Assembly (NCBI RefSeq): GCF_019263705.2
Contig: NZ_JADQDK010000001.1
Location: forward strand, 4,402,001-4,466,000
DNA length: 64,000 bases
Direction: 5' to 3'
DNA from: Pseudonocardia abyssalis
Lineage (GTDB): Bacteria; Actinomycetota; Actinomycetes; Mycobacteriales; Pseudonocardiaceae
Shown here: positions 40,098 through 50,330 of the stretch, piece by piece
Layout: each line of letters starts with the position of its first letter
How positions within the stretch are numbered: the first letter of the stretch is position 1
Program-made: the position numbers and the translations under genes
The notes under the pieces: model-generated
What the model was told of the DNA's origin: nothing
What the model saw: only the letters and a program-made list of their open reading frames with translations
Database searches by the model: none

Positions 40098-41264
40098 GTG
40101 AATCGGGGCACGTGGGCCGTGGCCGGGGCCGTCAGCACCACCACGGTGTCCGTGCTGCCCGTGTTCCTCACCGGCGGGCTGGCCGTGCAGATCTCCGCCG
40201 AGCTCCGCTTCGACCCCGCCGGGCTGGGCCTGATCGTCGCCCTGTTCTTCGGCATCAGCGCGTTCGCGGCGCTCCCGTGCGGCTGGCTGGTGGAGCGGTA
40301 CGGGTCGGGGACGACCAGCCGCGTCGCGGTGCTCGGGGCGGCCGCGGTGATGGGCGGGGTCGCGCTGTTCGCCCGGTCCTACCCCGCGCTGGTCGCGATC
40401 CTGCTGTGCAGCGCCTGGTGCAACGTGCTCGGCCAGCTGTCGTCGAACCTGACGCTCGCCCGCTACGTCCAGCCGGAGAAACTCGGGCTGTCCTTCGGGA
40501 TCAAGCAGTCGGCGATCCCGACGGCGACGCTGCTGTCCGGGGCCGCGGTGCCCGCGGTCGCGCTGACGATCGGGTGGCGGTGGGCGTTCGCCATCGGCGC
40601 CGCGCTCGCGCTCGCGGCGCTGCTGATCACGCCGCGCGAGGACGCCGGTCGGGCCCGCACGGTCGCGACCCCCGGCGAGCGGGCCACGGCCGCGCTGTCG
40701 GTCATCGGCAGCGCCGCCGGGCTGGCCGCCGCGTCGTGCACGGCGCTGGGGATCTTCCTGGTGGCCTCGGCCGTCGACCGCGGCATCGACCCCGGCACGG
40801 CGGGGCTCACCCTGACCCTCGGCAGCGTCGTCGGGCTCGTCCTGCGGCTCGCCCACGGCTGGGCCGCCGACCACCGCAGCGGCGGCCACATCGCCGTCGT
40901 CGCGGCGTCACTGGTGCTCGGGGCAGGCGGGCTCGCACTGCTGGCCGTGCCCGGCACGCCCGCGCTCGTCGTCGGCACGGTGCTGGGGTTCGGGCTCGGC
41001 TGGGCGTGGCCGGGGCTGCTGCAGTTCGCGGTGGTCCGGCTCAACCCCTCGGCCCCCGCGGCGGCGACGTCGATCATCCAGGTCGGGGTGTACGGCGGAG
41101 GGTTCCTCGGCCCGGTCGGCTTCGGCTTCCTGGCCACCCACTTCTCGTTCCCCATCGCGTGGCTGGTCGGGGCGGCGACGATGGTGGTCGCGGCGGTGCT
41201 GATGGTCCTCGGGCGGCGGATGCTGGTGGCGCACCGCGTGGCGCGCGAGGCGACCCCGGCCTGA
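40098..41264 (+). CDS. MFS transporter
   Basis: The 388-residue protein has about twelve hydrophobic helices. The loop GWLVERYGSGTTSRVAV is MFS motif A-like and LSFGIKQSAIPTATLLSGAAVPAV is typical of the CynX/NimT-like and YybF-like groups. The substrate is unknown. The GTG at 40098 lies 7 nt after TAGCGT, indicating a leaderless message. It is 74 bp downstream of the acyl-CoA synthetase but seems to have its own promoter. It is followed by a DUF72 pseudogene on the other strand. Confidence 0.85.
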   Translation: MNRGTWAVAGAVSTTTVSVLPVFLTGGLAVQISAELRFDPAGLGLIVALFFGISAFAALPCGWLVERYGSGTTSRVAVLGAAAVMGGVALFARSYPALVAILLCSAWCNVLGQLSSNLTLARYVQPEKLGLSFGIKQSAIPTATLLSGAAVPAVALTIGWRWAFAIGAALALAALLITPREDAGRARTVATPGERATAALSVIGSAAGLAAASCTALGIFLVASAVDRGIDPGTAGLTLTLGSVVGLVLRLAHGWAADHRSGGHIAVVAASLVLGAGGLALLAVPGTPALVVGTVLGFGLGWAWPGLLQFAVVRLNPSAPAAATSIIQVGVYGGGFLGPVGFGFLATHFSFPIAWLVGAATMVVAAVLMVLGRRMLVAHRVAREATPA

Positions 41265-41279
41265 GGCCGCCGCGCCCGG

Positions 41280-41770
41280 TCACGGCGCCAGCCGCTGAGC
41301 CAACGCGATCGCGTCGTGGGGGGCGTGCACCTTCCCGTCGTTGTCGAAGTACACGACCACGTCGAGCCCCGCGTCGCGCCACGCCGACACGCGGGTGGCC
41401 CAGGCGTCAAGGGCGTCGGGGGTGTACCCGCCCGCGTACAGCTCGTCCCGGCCGTGCAGCCGGACGTAGACGGAATCCGCCGTGACCTCATCGGAACACC
41501 GGCCACGTGCCCGCCGAGTCGGCGACGACCAGCGCCACCCCGTGCTCGCGCAGCAGCGCGCGGAACACCGGATCGCGGAAGCTCTCGTGCCGGGCCTCGA
41601 CGGCGTGCCGCAGCCGCCGGTCGGTGTCGGTCGCGAGGTGTGCACGTCCCTCGACCCGCGCTGCCGACCCGCCGCGACAGGTGCTCCAGCCCGCGGCGCT
41701 GCGGCAGCCCCTCCGGGTGGAAGCAGCGGCGCCACGGCGGGTACCGCCATCCCGAGGTCCCGACCCGTGC
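41280..41770 (-). pseudogene. DUF72-family pseudogene with internal deletion
   Basis: The minus strand carries RVGTSGWRYPPWRRCFHPEGLPQRRGLEHLSRR in one frame and GRAHLATDTDRRLRHAVEARHESFRDPVFRALL in another. The original frame closes with SVYVRLHGRDELYAGGYTPDALDAWATRV. All three are parts of DUF72 proteins, which usually have about 240-260 residues. About 90 residues between the first two pieces are missing and at least two frameshifts are present. Confidence 0.8.
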
Positions 41771-41806
41771 CCACGCCGTGGCGGGTGAGCATGCAGGATG
41801 GCGCCC

Positions 41807-42472
41807 GTGGATGCAGTCATCGTGACAGGCGCCGCGGGCGCGCTCGGGCACGCGGTCGTCGCCGAGTTCCGCTCGCTCGGCCGCGAGGTGGTGGCGCTGG
41901 ACCGGCCCGGGGAACGGCTCGACACGCTCGGGCGGCAGGAGGGTGTGCACGCCGTCGCCGCCGACCTGTCGTCCCGCGCCGCGGTGCAGGACGCGTTCAC
42001 GCGGATCACCGTCGGTTGCGACGCACTCGTCGGCCTCGCGGGCGGGTTCACCCCCGGCGCACTCGCCGATGTCGACGAGGAGACACTCGACTCCCTGTGG
42101 CGCTCCAACTTCGGCTCCGCCCTGTGGACCGCGCAGGCCGCGGTCCCGTTGTTCCGCAGCGGCGGGGCGATCGTCACCGTCGGGTCGAAGACGGCCGTCG
42201 GCGGACCCGCGCCGGTAGCGCACGCCACGAGCAAGGCCGCCGTCGTCCGCCTGACGCAGTTGCTCGCCGAGGAGCTGCGCCCGCAGCGGATCCGGGTCAA
42301 CGCCGTGCTCCCGTCGGTGATCGACACCCCGGCGAACCGCTCCTGGATGTCCGACGACCTCACAGCTCGCGCGGTCTCCCCCGCCGCGATCGCGAAGGTC
42401 ATCACGTTCCTCTGCGGCCCCGACGCCGCCCCGATCAGCGGCGCCGCGATTCCGGTGTACGGCGATGCCTGA
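41807..42472 (+). CDS. SDR-family protein with altered active site
   Basis: The 221-residue short-chain dehydrogenase-like protein has the cofactor motif TGAAGALG and, later, RIRVNAVLPSVIDTPAN. The expected catalytic Ser is in VTVGSKTAV, but the YxxxK motif reads HATSK: His replaces the catalytic Tyr. Activity is therefore doubtful. GTG 41807 is preferred because CAGGAT lies 7 nt upstream; ATG 41798 is the alternative and adds three residues. Its last 8 bp overlap the beta-lactamase-like gene, and the three genes 41807-43762 form an overlapping set. It is divergent from the DUF72 pseudogene. Confidence 0.8.
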   Translation: MDAVIVTGAAGALGHAVVAEFRSLGREVVALDRPGERLDTLGRQEGVHAVAADLSSRAAVQDAFTRITVGCDALVGLAGGFTPGALADVDEETLDSLWRSNFGSALWTAQAAVPLFRSGGAIVTVGSKTAVGGPAPVAHATSKAAVVRLTQLLAEELRPQRIRVNAVLPSVIDTPANRSWMSDDLTARAVSPAAIAKVITFLCGPDAAPISGAAIPVYGDA

Positions 42473-43280
42473 CCTGCAGGCGGCCCTCGACGTGGCCCTC
42501 GGCTGGCCCGTCGACCACGCCGCCGTCGCCGTCGTCCGCGCCGACGGCACGGTCCTCGCCACCGCGGGTGACCAGGACCGGGAGTTCCGCCTGGCGTCGG
42601 TCACGAAGCTGCTCACGGCCTACGCCGTGCTGATCGCGGTGGAGGAGGGCGCGGTGGACTGGGACCAGCCGGCCGGGCCCGAGGGTTCCACCGTCCGCCA
42701 CCTCGTCGCGCACACGTCGGGGCTGTCGTTCTCCGACGGGGTGGTGCAGGCCGCGCCCGGCACCCGACGGATCTACTCCAACTCCGGTTTCGAGGTGCTC
42801 GGCTCCACCGTCGCCGAGGCCGCCGGGATGCCCTTCGCCGAGTACCTGCACCTCGGCGTGTGCGAGCCGCTGGGCCTGTCGTCGACCCGGCTGGACGGCT
42901 CCCCCGCAGCCGACGGCGTCTCCACGGCGGCCGACCTCTCCCGCTTCGCCGCCGAACTGCAGGCCCCGACGCTGACCCACACCTTCGACGAGGCCGCCAC
43001 CGTCGCGTTCCCCGGCCTCGACGGCATCCTCCCCGGCTACGGCAGGCAGAAGCCCAACGACTGGGGGCTCGGCTTCGAGATCCGCGACGGGAAGTCGCCG
43101 CACTGGACCGGCGCGGGCAGCTCGCCGCGGACGTTCGGCCACTTCGGGCAGTCCGGCACGTTCCTGTGGGTCGACCCGCACGCCGGCGTCGCGTGCGTGG
43201 CGCTCACCGACCGGGACTTCGCGCAGTGGTCGGTCGCGGCCTGGCCCCCGTTCACCGACGGGGTCCTGGCCGCGCTGTGA
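42465..43280 (+). CDS. Serine hydrolase of the beta-lactamase (class C-like) family
   Basis: The 271-residue protein has the SxxK motif FRLASVTKLLTAYAV (catalytic Ser and Lys), the YxN motif IYSNSG and the third motif HFGQSGT. It has no signal peptide and so acts in the cytoplasm, probably as an esterase or peptidase rather than a beta-lactamase. It starts within the SDR gene and ends within the start of the GNAT gene (4-bp overlap). It also lacks the C-terminal extension of penicillin-binding proteins. Confidence 0.88.
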   Translation: MPDLQAALDVALGWPVDHAAVAVVRADGTVLATAGDQDREFRLASVTKLLTAYAVLIAVEEGAVDWDQPAGPEGSTVRHLVAHTSGLSFSDGVVQAAPGTRRIYSNSGFEVLGSTVAEAAGMPFAEYLHLGVCEPLGLSSTRLDGSPAADGVSTAADLSRFAAELQAPTLTHTFDEAATVAFPGLDGILPGYGRQKPNDWGLGFEIRDGKSPHWTGAGSSPRTFGHFGQSGTFLWVDPHAGVACVALTDRDFAQWSVAAWPPFTDGVLAAL

Positions 43281-43762
43281 TCGGCCTCGACGCGTGCTCG
43301 GCCGGGGACCTCGACGACTTCCTGGCCCTCGCCCTCGACGCCCGCGTGACCGCGCGGATCGGCGACGGGACGCCGTGGGGCCGGGAGACGGCTGTCGCCC
43401 GGTTCCGGCACGGGCTGGCGTCGTGCGAGCGCGGGGAGGGTCTGTGGTTCCTGGCCCGCGACGGCGGCGAGGTCGTCGGGCTCGTGCTCGGCGAGCTCGA
43501 CCACCTCGCCGAGATCGAGGTCGGCGTCTGGCTCGCACCGGATCACTGGGGCCAGGGCCACGGCCGGGCACTGCTCGGCCTGCTACTGCCTATGGTGCGC
43601 CTGCGGTTGCCCGGCGTCGTGCCGACGGCGTACGCGAACGTCGACCACGCCGCGTCCGCCGCGATGCTGCGCGCCGCGGGCTTCGCCGACGACGGAACGC
43701 TGATCGGCCGCTACGGCACCGAGGTGACCCGCTTCGTCGCGCGGACCGCAGAACCCGAGTAG
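43277..43762 (+). CDS. GNAT-family N-acetyltransferase
   Basis: The 161-residue protein has the acetyl-CoA-binding pattern EIEVGVWLAPDHWGQGHGRALLGLLLPMVRLRLPG (Q/RxxGxG/A) and ends ANVDHAASAAMLRAAGFADDGTLIGRYG. It transfers an acetyl group to an unknown amine substrate. The GTG start overlaps the preceding stop by 4 bp. It is the last of the overlapping trio SDR, hydrolase and acetyltransferase, which suggests a common pathway, but no pathway can be named. Confidence 0.88.
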   Translation: MIGLDACSAGDLDDFLALALDARVTARIGDGTPWGRETAVARFRHGLASCERGEGLWFLARDGGEVVGLVLGELDHLAEIEVGVWLAPDHWGQGHGRALLGLLLPMVRLRLPGVVPTAYANVDHAASAAMLRAAGFADDGTLIGRYGTEVTRFVARTAEPE

Positions 43763-43921
43763 GCGTCGACCGCCCACCCACGGGCGGACCGTCGCGACGA
43801 ACCAGAACAGCGCGACCCAGAGGATCGCGGGGATCGAGGTGGCGCCGCCTCCGCCGTCGCCCTCGTCGACGTGCACGACGGTCGACCCCGCGGAGACGGG
43901 CCCGATCAGGTCACTGACCAT
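43583..43921 (-). CDS. Possible small membrane protein, 3' end uncertain
   Basis: The first 55 codons from ATG 43921 have strong third-position GC and encode SDLIGPVSAGSTVVHVDEGD, then one hydrophobic helix (SIPAILWVALFWFVATV) and a basic flank. The rest of the frame runs antisense to the GNAT gene and looks non-coding, so the true end may be a frameshift near 43755. No ribosome binding site is seen. The gene is a weak prediction. Confidence 0.3.
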   Translation of the reverse strand: MVSDLIGPVSAGSTVVHVDEGDGGGGATSIPAILWVALFWFVATVRPWVGGRRLLGFCGPRDEAGHLGAVAADQRSVVGEARGAQHRGGRGVVDVRVRRRHDAGQPQAHHRQ

Positions 43922-43968
43922 GACGGGGGATTCGGGCCCGGACCTGCGGTGTTACGGCTGTCACCCCG

Positions 43969-43994
43969 GGAATGAGCCCCGGGCGCACCCGGTT
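43969..43994 (+). promoter_or_regulatory. SigR/SigH-type promoter motif 1
   Basis: GGAAT (43969-43973), 18 bp, then GTT (43992-43994) matches the GGAAT-N18/19-GTT promoter of the redox-stress sigma factor SigR of Streptomyces (SigH in mycobacteria). Direction is plus. Confidence 0.45.
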
Positions 43995-44036
43995 GTACGG
44001 GCGGTCCGAGCGAGTGGGACACCAGCTTCCTTCCCG

Positions 44037-44062
44037 GGAATCTTCCTGGACCCGGGAGGGTT
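44037..44062 (+). promoter_or_regulatory. SigR/SigH-type promoter motif 2
   Basis: GGAAT (44037-44041), 18 bp, then GTT (44060-44062): a second copy with identical spacing, 68 bp after the first. Both have an extra G before GGAAT within CCCGGGAAT, so they may be duplicated sequence. Confidence 0.45.
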
Positions 44063-44277
44063 GAGGAGAGAGTCCGAGCCGGGCGACCTGTGTCCCCGGG
44101 TCTCACCGAATTGCCGCCCCACGGGGTGCGCCACGCGCCGAGAGGCGACCAGCGCCCGGTTCGGACACCTTCTTCCACCCCCACCAGCCCGCCGTGCCCG
44201 CGATCGCGGAGAGCACGGCTGCCCGGGCGGCGCCGTCCCCCCACGGTGCCGCCCCCACCACCTCTCCAGGAGGACCC

Positions 44278-44538
44278 ATGAAGGGCGACCGCGTCGAGAT
44301 CGTCATCGACGCCGGATCCGGCACCACCCGCACGTACGAGATCGCGGCCACCCGCGCCGGGCGCCGGGTCGGCATCACCCACGGGCGCGGCGTCGTCGAG
44401 GTCACCGAGTCCACGCGCGGCGGTTCCGCCGTGCGCACCGCGCGGTTCCTGGCCAACCGGGTCCTCGCGCTGGTCGAGCACCCCGCCGCCGACGCCCCGG
44501 CCGCCGACGAGATCACACCGGCCCTGCGGTCGGCCTGA
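44278..44538 (+). CDS. Hypothetical protein upstream of hrpA
   Basis: The 86-residue protein, KGDRVEIVIDAGSGTTRTYEIAATRAGRRV followed by GITHGRGVVEVTESTRGG, is predicted mostly beta strand, then a helix (RTARFLANRVLALVEH) and an Ala/Asp-rich tail. I do not recognise a family. AGGAGG four bases upstream of the ATG gives strong support. It lies downstream of the two SigR-like motifs and 29 bp before hrpA, so it may be co-transcribed with it. Confidence 0.65.
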   Translation: MKGDRVEIVIDAGSGTTRTYEIAATRAGRRVGITHGRGVVEVTESTRGGSAVRTARFLANRVLALVEHPAADAPAADEITPALRSA

Positions 44539-44567
44539 CCGTCCCGCCCAGGCACACTGGTTCCACG

Positions 44568-47500
44568 ATGTCCTCCTCGCCCTCCCGAGCCACCGACGCG
44601 CGCCCCGAGGCGGCCGTCCCGCCCGGTCCCGACGTGCGGCACAGCCACGATGCCGCCGTCTCGCGGCGGGACAGTGGCTCCGCTGCCACCGGCGACGGGC
44701 CCGCTGCCGGTGACCGCGCCGCTGCCGGCGACGGGTCACCCGAGCGACCCCGTCGTCCGCGGCGCCGACGGCCGCGCGGCCGGTCCGCCCACCCCGGCGC
44801 AGCGCAGCCCGGTGGGGCCACGGCTCCGGACGCCGGCGAGACGGTCGCGGACCGCCCCGAGCGGGGCGGAACGGGTGGCGGCGCACCCGCCGAGAGCACC
44901 CGGCGTCCCCGGACCGACGGCCAGACCCCCGCCCGCACGCGGCGACCCCGGGCGGAGGGGCAGCCCACCCGCGAACGGCGTTCCCGGGCCGACGCCGGCG
45001 CGGCGAACCTCACGACCGGTCCCCTGCCCGCGGACGTCCCGGAGTTCTCCGACGCCGACATCGCCGCCGTCGGGCAGCGGCTCCCGGACCTCACCCTGCG
45101 CGACGAGCACCGCCTCGCCCGCCGCCTCGACACCGCGCTCCGCACCCGTGACCCGTTCGCCCGCAACCGCGCGATGGCCGGGATCGCCGCCGGCGTCGAC
45201 GAGGGCGAGCGGCGCGTCGCCGCCCGTCGCGCGGCCGTCCCGACGGTCACCTACCCCGAGACGCTGCCGGTCAGCGCACGCCGCGAGGACATTGCCGCCG
45301 CGATCCGCGACAACCAGGTCGTCATCGTCGCGGGCGAGACCGGGTCCGGGAAGACCACGCAGATCCCGAAGATCTGCCTGGAGCTCGGCCGCGGCGTCCG
45401 CGGGCTGATCGGGCACACGCAGCCACGCCGCCTCGCCGCGCGCACGGTGGCCGCCCGGATCGCCGAGGAGCTCGGGTCCGAGATCGGGGACGCGGTCGGC
45501 TGGAAGGTGCGCTTCACCGACCAGGTCGGCGACAGCACGCTGGTCAAGCTCATGACCGACGGCATCCTGCTCGCCGAGCTCACGGGCGACCGGATGCTGC
45601 GCCAGTACGACACCCTGATCATCGACGAGGCCCACGAGCGCAGCCTCAACATCGACTTCATCCTCGGCTACCTCGCACAGCTGCTCCCCCGGCGCCCCGA
45701 CCTCAAGGTCATCATCACCTCCGCCACGATCGACCCCGAGCGGTTCGCCCAGCACTACGGCGGGGCGCCGATCGTCGAGGTCTCCGGGCGCTCGTTCCCC
45801 GTCGAGATGCGCTACCGGCCCGTCGTCGACCCGGACGACCCCGACGCCGACCCGGACCGCGACCAGCTCGCCGCCATCGCCGACGCCGTCACCGAGCTGC
45901 GCCGCGAGGGGCCCGGCGACATCCTCGTGTTCCTGCCCGGCGAGCGCGAGATCCGCGACACCGCCGACGGTCTCGCGAAGCGCCAGTTCCCGGGCATCGA
46001 GATCCTCCCCCTCTACGCGCGGCAGACCACCGCCGAGCAGCAGAAGGTGTTCGCGCCGAAGCAGGGGTCGCTGGGCCGGCGGGTCGTGCTCGCCACGAAC
46101 GTCGCCGAGACATCGCTGACCGTCCCCGGCATCCGCTACGTCATCGACCCCGGCCTCGCGCGCATCTCCCGCTACTCGCGGCGGCTCAAGGTGCAGCGGC
46201 TGCCGATCGAGAAGGTCAGCCAGGCCAGCGCCAACCAGCGCGCGGGCCGCTGCGGGCGCGTCGCCGACGGCATCTGCATCCGGCTCTACGCCGAGGACGA
46301 CTTCGACGCCCGCCCGCAGTTCACCGACCCGGAGATCCTGCGCACCAACCTCGCGTCGGTGGTGCTGCAGATGATCTCGCTGGAGCTCGGCGAGATCACC
46401 GAGTTCCCGTTCGTCGACCCGCCCGACCGCCGCAGCGTCGACGACGGGCTCGCGCTGCTGCACGAGCTGGGCGCGCTCGACGGGAAGCAGCAGCTCACCG
46501 CCGTCGGACGCGCGCTGGCCAGCCTGCCCGTCGACCCGCGCCTGGGCCGCATGCTCGTGGAGGCCGACCGCAACGGCTGCCTGCGCGAGGTGCTCGTCAT
46601 CGCCGCGGCGCTGTCGGTGCAGGACCCGCGCGAGCGGCCCACCGAGCAGCGCCAGGCCGCCGACGAGAAGCACGCCCGCTTCGCCGAGGACGGCAGCGAC
46701 TTCCTCGCCTTCCGCAACCTCTGGGCCTACGTCGCCGAACAGCGCCAGGAGCTGTCCGGCAGCCGATACCGGAGGACGCTGCGCGAGGAGTTCCTGCACT
46801 ACCTGCGCATCCGCGAGTGGCAGGACCTGCACGCGCAGCTCCGCTCCGCCGCGCGCAACGCGGGCATGACCCCGAACGACGCCGACGCCTCCCCCGACGC
46901 GATCCACACCTCGGTGCTCGCCGGGCTGCTGTCCCAGATCGGGCTGCGCGAGGCGGAGACGAAGGAGTACCTCGGCGCGCGCGGGGCCAAGTTCATGATC
47001 TTCCCCGGTTCGTCGCTGGCGAAGAAGGGGCCGCGCTGGGTGATGGCCGCCGAGCTGGTCGAGACCTCCCGGCTGTTCGCGCGCACCGTCGCCCGGATCA
47101 AGCCGGAGTGGGTCGAGCCGCTGGCCGGGCACCTGGTCAAGCGGACGTACTCGGAGCCGCACTGGTCGCGCAAGCGCGCGGCGGCCGTCGCGGTCGAGCG
47201 GGTGACGCTGTACGGGGTGCCGATCGTGGTCGACCGCACCGTCGACTTCGGGCGCATCGACGCCGAGATCTCCCGCGAGCTGTTCATCCGGCACGCGCTC
47301 GTCGAGGGCGACTGGGACACCCGGCACCGCTTCTTCCACGCCAACCGCGAACTGCTCGACAGCGCCGAGGAGCTGGAGAACCGCGCGCGCCGCCGCGACC
47401 TGGTCGTCGACGAGGAGACGCTCGTCGCGTTCTACGAGGAGCGCATCCCCGCCGACGTGGTGTCCGGACGGCACTTCGACTCCTGGTACCGCCGGGCGAA

Positions 47501-48929
47501 GCCCGCACTGGAGCTCACCGAAGAGATGGTGCGCACCGCGCAGGCCGCCGAGGTCGACGCCGCCGCGTACCCCGACCACGTCGAGGCGGGCGGATTGACG
47601 CTCCCGCTGTCCTACGCGTTCGAGCCCGGGAAGCGCGACGACGGCGTCACCGTCGACGTGCCCGTGGCGGCGCTGCACCAGATCGACCCCACCCCGTTCA
47701 CCTGGCAGGTGCCGGGGCTGCGCGAGGACCTGGTCACCGCGCTGATCAAGACGCTGCCGAAGAACCTGCGCCGCAACTTCGCGCCCGCCCCCGACCACGC
47801 CCGCGCGGTGCTGGCCCGGCTGCAGGCGGGTGACGAGCCGCTGCTCGACGGGCTGGAGCGCGAGCTGGGCCGGATGAAGAACGTACGCATCCCGCGGGAG
47901 GCGTGGGAGCTCGACCGGCTGCCGGAGCACCTGACCGTCACGTTCAGGGTGGTCGACGAGCGGGGTCGCGAGGTCACGCGCGGCACCGACCTGGAGGCGA
48001 TGCGCCGCGAGCTGGCGCCGAAGGTCCGGGCCGAGCTGGCCGCCGCGGGCGTCGACCTGGAGCGCACCGGGCTCACCACCTGGACCATCGGCACGCTGCC
48101 CCGCGAGCACGCGATCCGGCGCGGGCGGCACACCGTCACCGGGTTCCCGGGCCTGGTCGACCGGGGCGCCGCCGTCGACGTGCGGGTGTTCCCGACCGCC
48201 GCCGAGCGCGACCCCGCGCACCACCGCGGGGCCCGGCGCCTGCTGCTGCTCGACACCCCGTCGCCGGCCAAGCAGGTGCAGCGCGGGCTCGACAACTCGG
48301 CGAAGCTCGCGCTCTCGCGCAACCCGCACGGCTCCGTCGCCGCCCTGCTGGAGGACTGCACGGTCTGCGCGGCCGACGCCCTGATCGCCGCCGTCGGCGG
48401 GCCGCCCTGGGACGAGCGCTCGTACCTGCGGCTGCAGAGGCTGTTCCGCGAGAAGCTCGTGCCCACGACCCTGCAGGTGCTGCACGCCGTGCGCGCGGTC
48501 CTCGACGTGCGCCTGCGGGTCCAGTCCCTGCTGGCCTCGACGAACCGTACGGCGGGCGTCCAGGCCGGGCTGGCCGACATCGAGGCCCAGCTCGCCGCCC
48601 TCGTCGGACCCGGTTTCGCGACGACCGCGGGCGCGTCCCGCCTCGGCGACGTCGCGCGCTACCTCGAGGCGATCGAGCGGCGGATCGAGAAGCTGCGCGT
48701 CGACCCGGTCCGCGACGACGGGTGGACCGCCCAGGTCCGCATCGCCGCCGACGAGTACGCCGCCGAGCTCGCCACCCTGCCCCCGGGCGTCGAACCGGGG
48801 CCGGAGCTGCGCGAGATCCGCTGGATGATCGAGGAGCTGCGGGTGGGCCTCTACGCCCACCCGATGCGCACCCGCTACCCGGTCTCGATCAAGCGCATCC
48901 AGAAGGCGATCGACGACCTGCCCCGCTGA
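44568..48929 (+). CDS. hrpA: ATP-dependent RNA helicase HrpA (DEAH-box)
   Basis: The 1453-residue protein has a disordered Arg/Pro-rich N-terminus of about 150 residues. The DEAH-helicase core then shows Walker A GETGSGKTTQIPK (about residue 256), DEAH in LIIDEAHERSLN (about 352), SATIDPERF (about 385) and the C-terminal motif QRAGRCGR. Helicase-associated, OB-like and DUF3418 regions follow. It should unwind RNA; E. coli HrpA rescues stalled ribosomes. The size exceeds E. coli HrpA (1300 residues) because of the N-terminal extension. The ATG at 44568 has no clear ribosome binding site. The convergent terminator follows. Confidence 0.93.
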   Translation: MSSSPSRATDARPEAAVPPGPDVRHSHDAAVSRRDSGSAATGDGPAAGDRAAAGDGSPERPRRPRRRRPRGRSAHPGAAQPGGATAPDAGETVADRPERGGTGGGAPAESTRRPRTDGQTPARTRRPRAEGQPTRERRSRADAGAANLTTGPLPADVPEFSDADIAAVGQRLPDLTLRDEHRLARRLDTALRTRDPFARNRAMAGIAAGVDEGERRVAARRAAVPTVTYPETLPVSARREDIAAAIRDNQVVIVAGETGSGKTTQIPKICLELGRGVRGLIGHTQPRRLAARTVAARIAEELGSEIGDAVGWKVRFTDQVGDSTLVKLMTDGILLAELTGDRMLRQYDTLIIDEAHERSLNIDFILGYLAQLLPRRPDLKVIITSATIDPERFAQHYGGAPIVEVSGRSFPVEMRYRPVVDPDDPDADPDRDQLAAIADAVTELRREGPGDILVFLPGEREIRDTADGLAKRQFPGIEILPLYARQTTAEQQKVFAPKQGSLGRRVVLATNVAETSLTVPGIRYVIDPGLARISRYSRRLKVQRLPIEKVSQASANQRAGRCGRVADGICIRLYAEDDFDARPQFTDPEILRTNLASVVLQMISLELGEITEFPFVDPPDRRSVDDGLALLHELGALDGKQQLTAVGRALASLPVDPRLGRMLVEADRNGCLREVLVIAAALSVQDPRERPTEQRQAADEKHARFAEDGSDFLAFRNLWAYVAEQRQELSGSRYRRTLREEFLHYLRIREWQDLHAQLRSAARNAGMTPNDADASPDAIHTSVLAGLLSQIGLREAETKEYLGARGAKFMIFPGSSLAKKGPRWVMAAELVETSRLFARTVARIKPEWVEPLAGHLVKRTYSEPHWSRKRAAAVAVERVTLYGVPIVVDRTVDFGRIDAEISRELFIRHALVEGDWDTRHRFFHANRELLDSAEELENRARRRDLVVDEETLVAFYEERIPADVVSGRHFDSWYRRAKPALELTEEMVRTAQAAEVDAAAYPDHVEAGGLTLPLSYAFEPGKRDDGVTVDVPVAALHQIDPTPFTWQVPGLREDLVTALIKTLPKNLRRNFAPAPDHARAVLARLQAGDEPLLDGLERELGRMKNVRIPREAWELDRLPEHLTVTFRVVDERGREVTRGTDLEAMRRELAPKVRAELAAAGVDLERTGLTTWTIGTLPREHAIRRGRHTVTGFPGLVDRGAAVDVRVFPTAAERDPAHHRGARRLLLLDTPSPAKQVQRGLDNSAKLALSRNPHGSVAALLEDCTVCAADALIAAVGGPPWDERSYLRLQRLFREKLVPTTLQVLHAVRAVLDVRLRVQSLLASTNRTAGVQAGLADIEAQLAALVGPGFATTAGASRLGDVARYLEAIERRIEKLRVDPVRDDGWTAQVRIAADEYAAELATLPPGVEPGPELREIRWMIEELRVGLYAHPMRTRYPVSIKRIQKAIDDLPR

Positions 48930-48934
48930 CCCGT

Positions 48935-48994
48935 CACGAGATCCACATGAGCGGGGTCGTCGACCGACGGAACCCCGCTGAGGTGGATCTCGTG
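48935..48994 (+). terminator. Large hairpin terminator after hrpA
   Basis: A 23-bp stem with two mismatches (48935-48957 with 48972-48994) and a 14-nt loop begins 5 bp after the hrpA stop. It ends 12 bp before the -10 of the next gene. Confidence 0.8.
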
Positions 48995-49018
48995 CGCCAA
49001 GACGCCTAGCGTCGCGGC

Positions 49019-50326
<1,308 letters not shown>

Positions 50327-50330
50327 CGCG

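Larger units (their letters stand above)
43922..44277. other. 356-bp gene-free region before the small HrpA-adjacent gene
   Basis: No convincing reading frame lies here. The region has two GGGAAT/GTT promoter-like pairs (listed separately) and several CCCGGG hairpin arms. If both motifs are active, transcripts would have leaders of roughly 200-270 nt before the ATG at 44278. No known riboswitch pattern was recognised. Confidence 0.5.

Noticed and set aside
43922..44277. c-di-AMP or other known riboswitch
   Set aside because: The expected conserved segments were not found; only CCCGGG hairpin arms and promoter-like motifs are seen.
43839..44567. An upstream in-frame extension of hrpA
   Set aside because: It would run through the gene-free region and over the well-supported 44278-44538 gene. 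The Pro/Arg/His-rich translation lacks coding character.
44736..48860. A 1374-codon open frame antisense to hrpA
   Set aside because: It mirrors a gene with clear helicase motifs. In high-GC DNA long antisense frames are common, and the translation has no recognisable domain.
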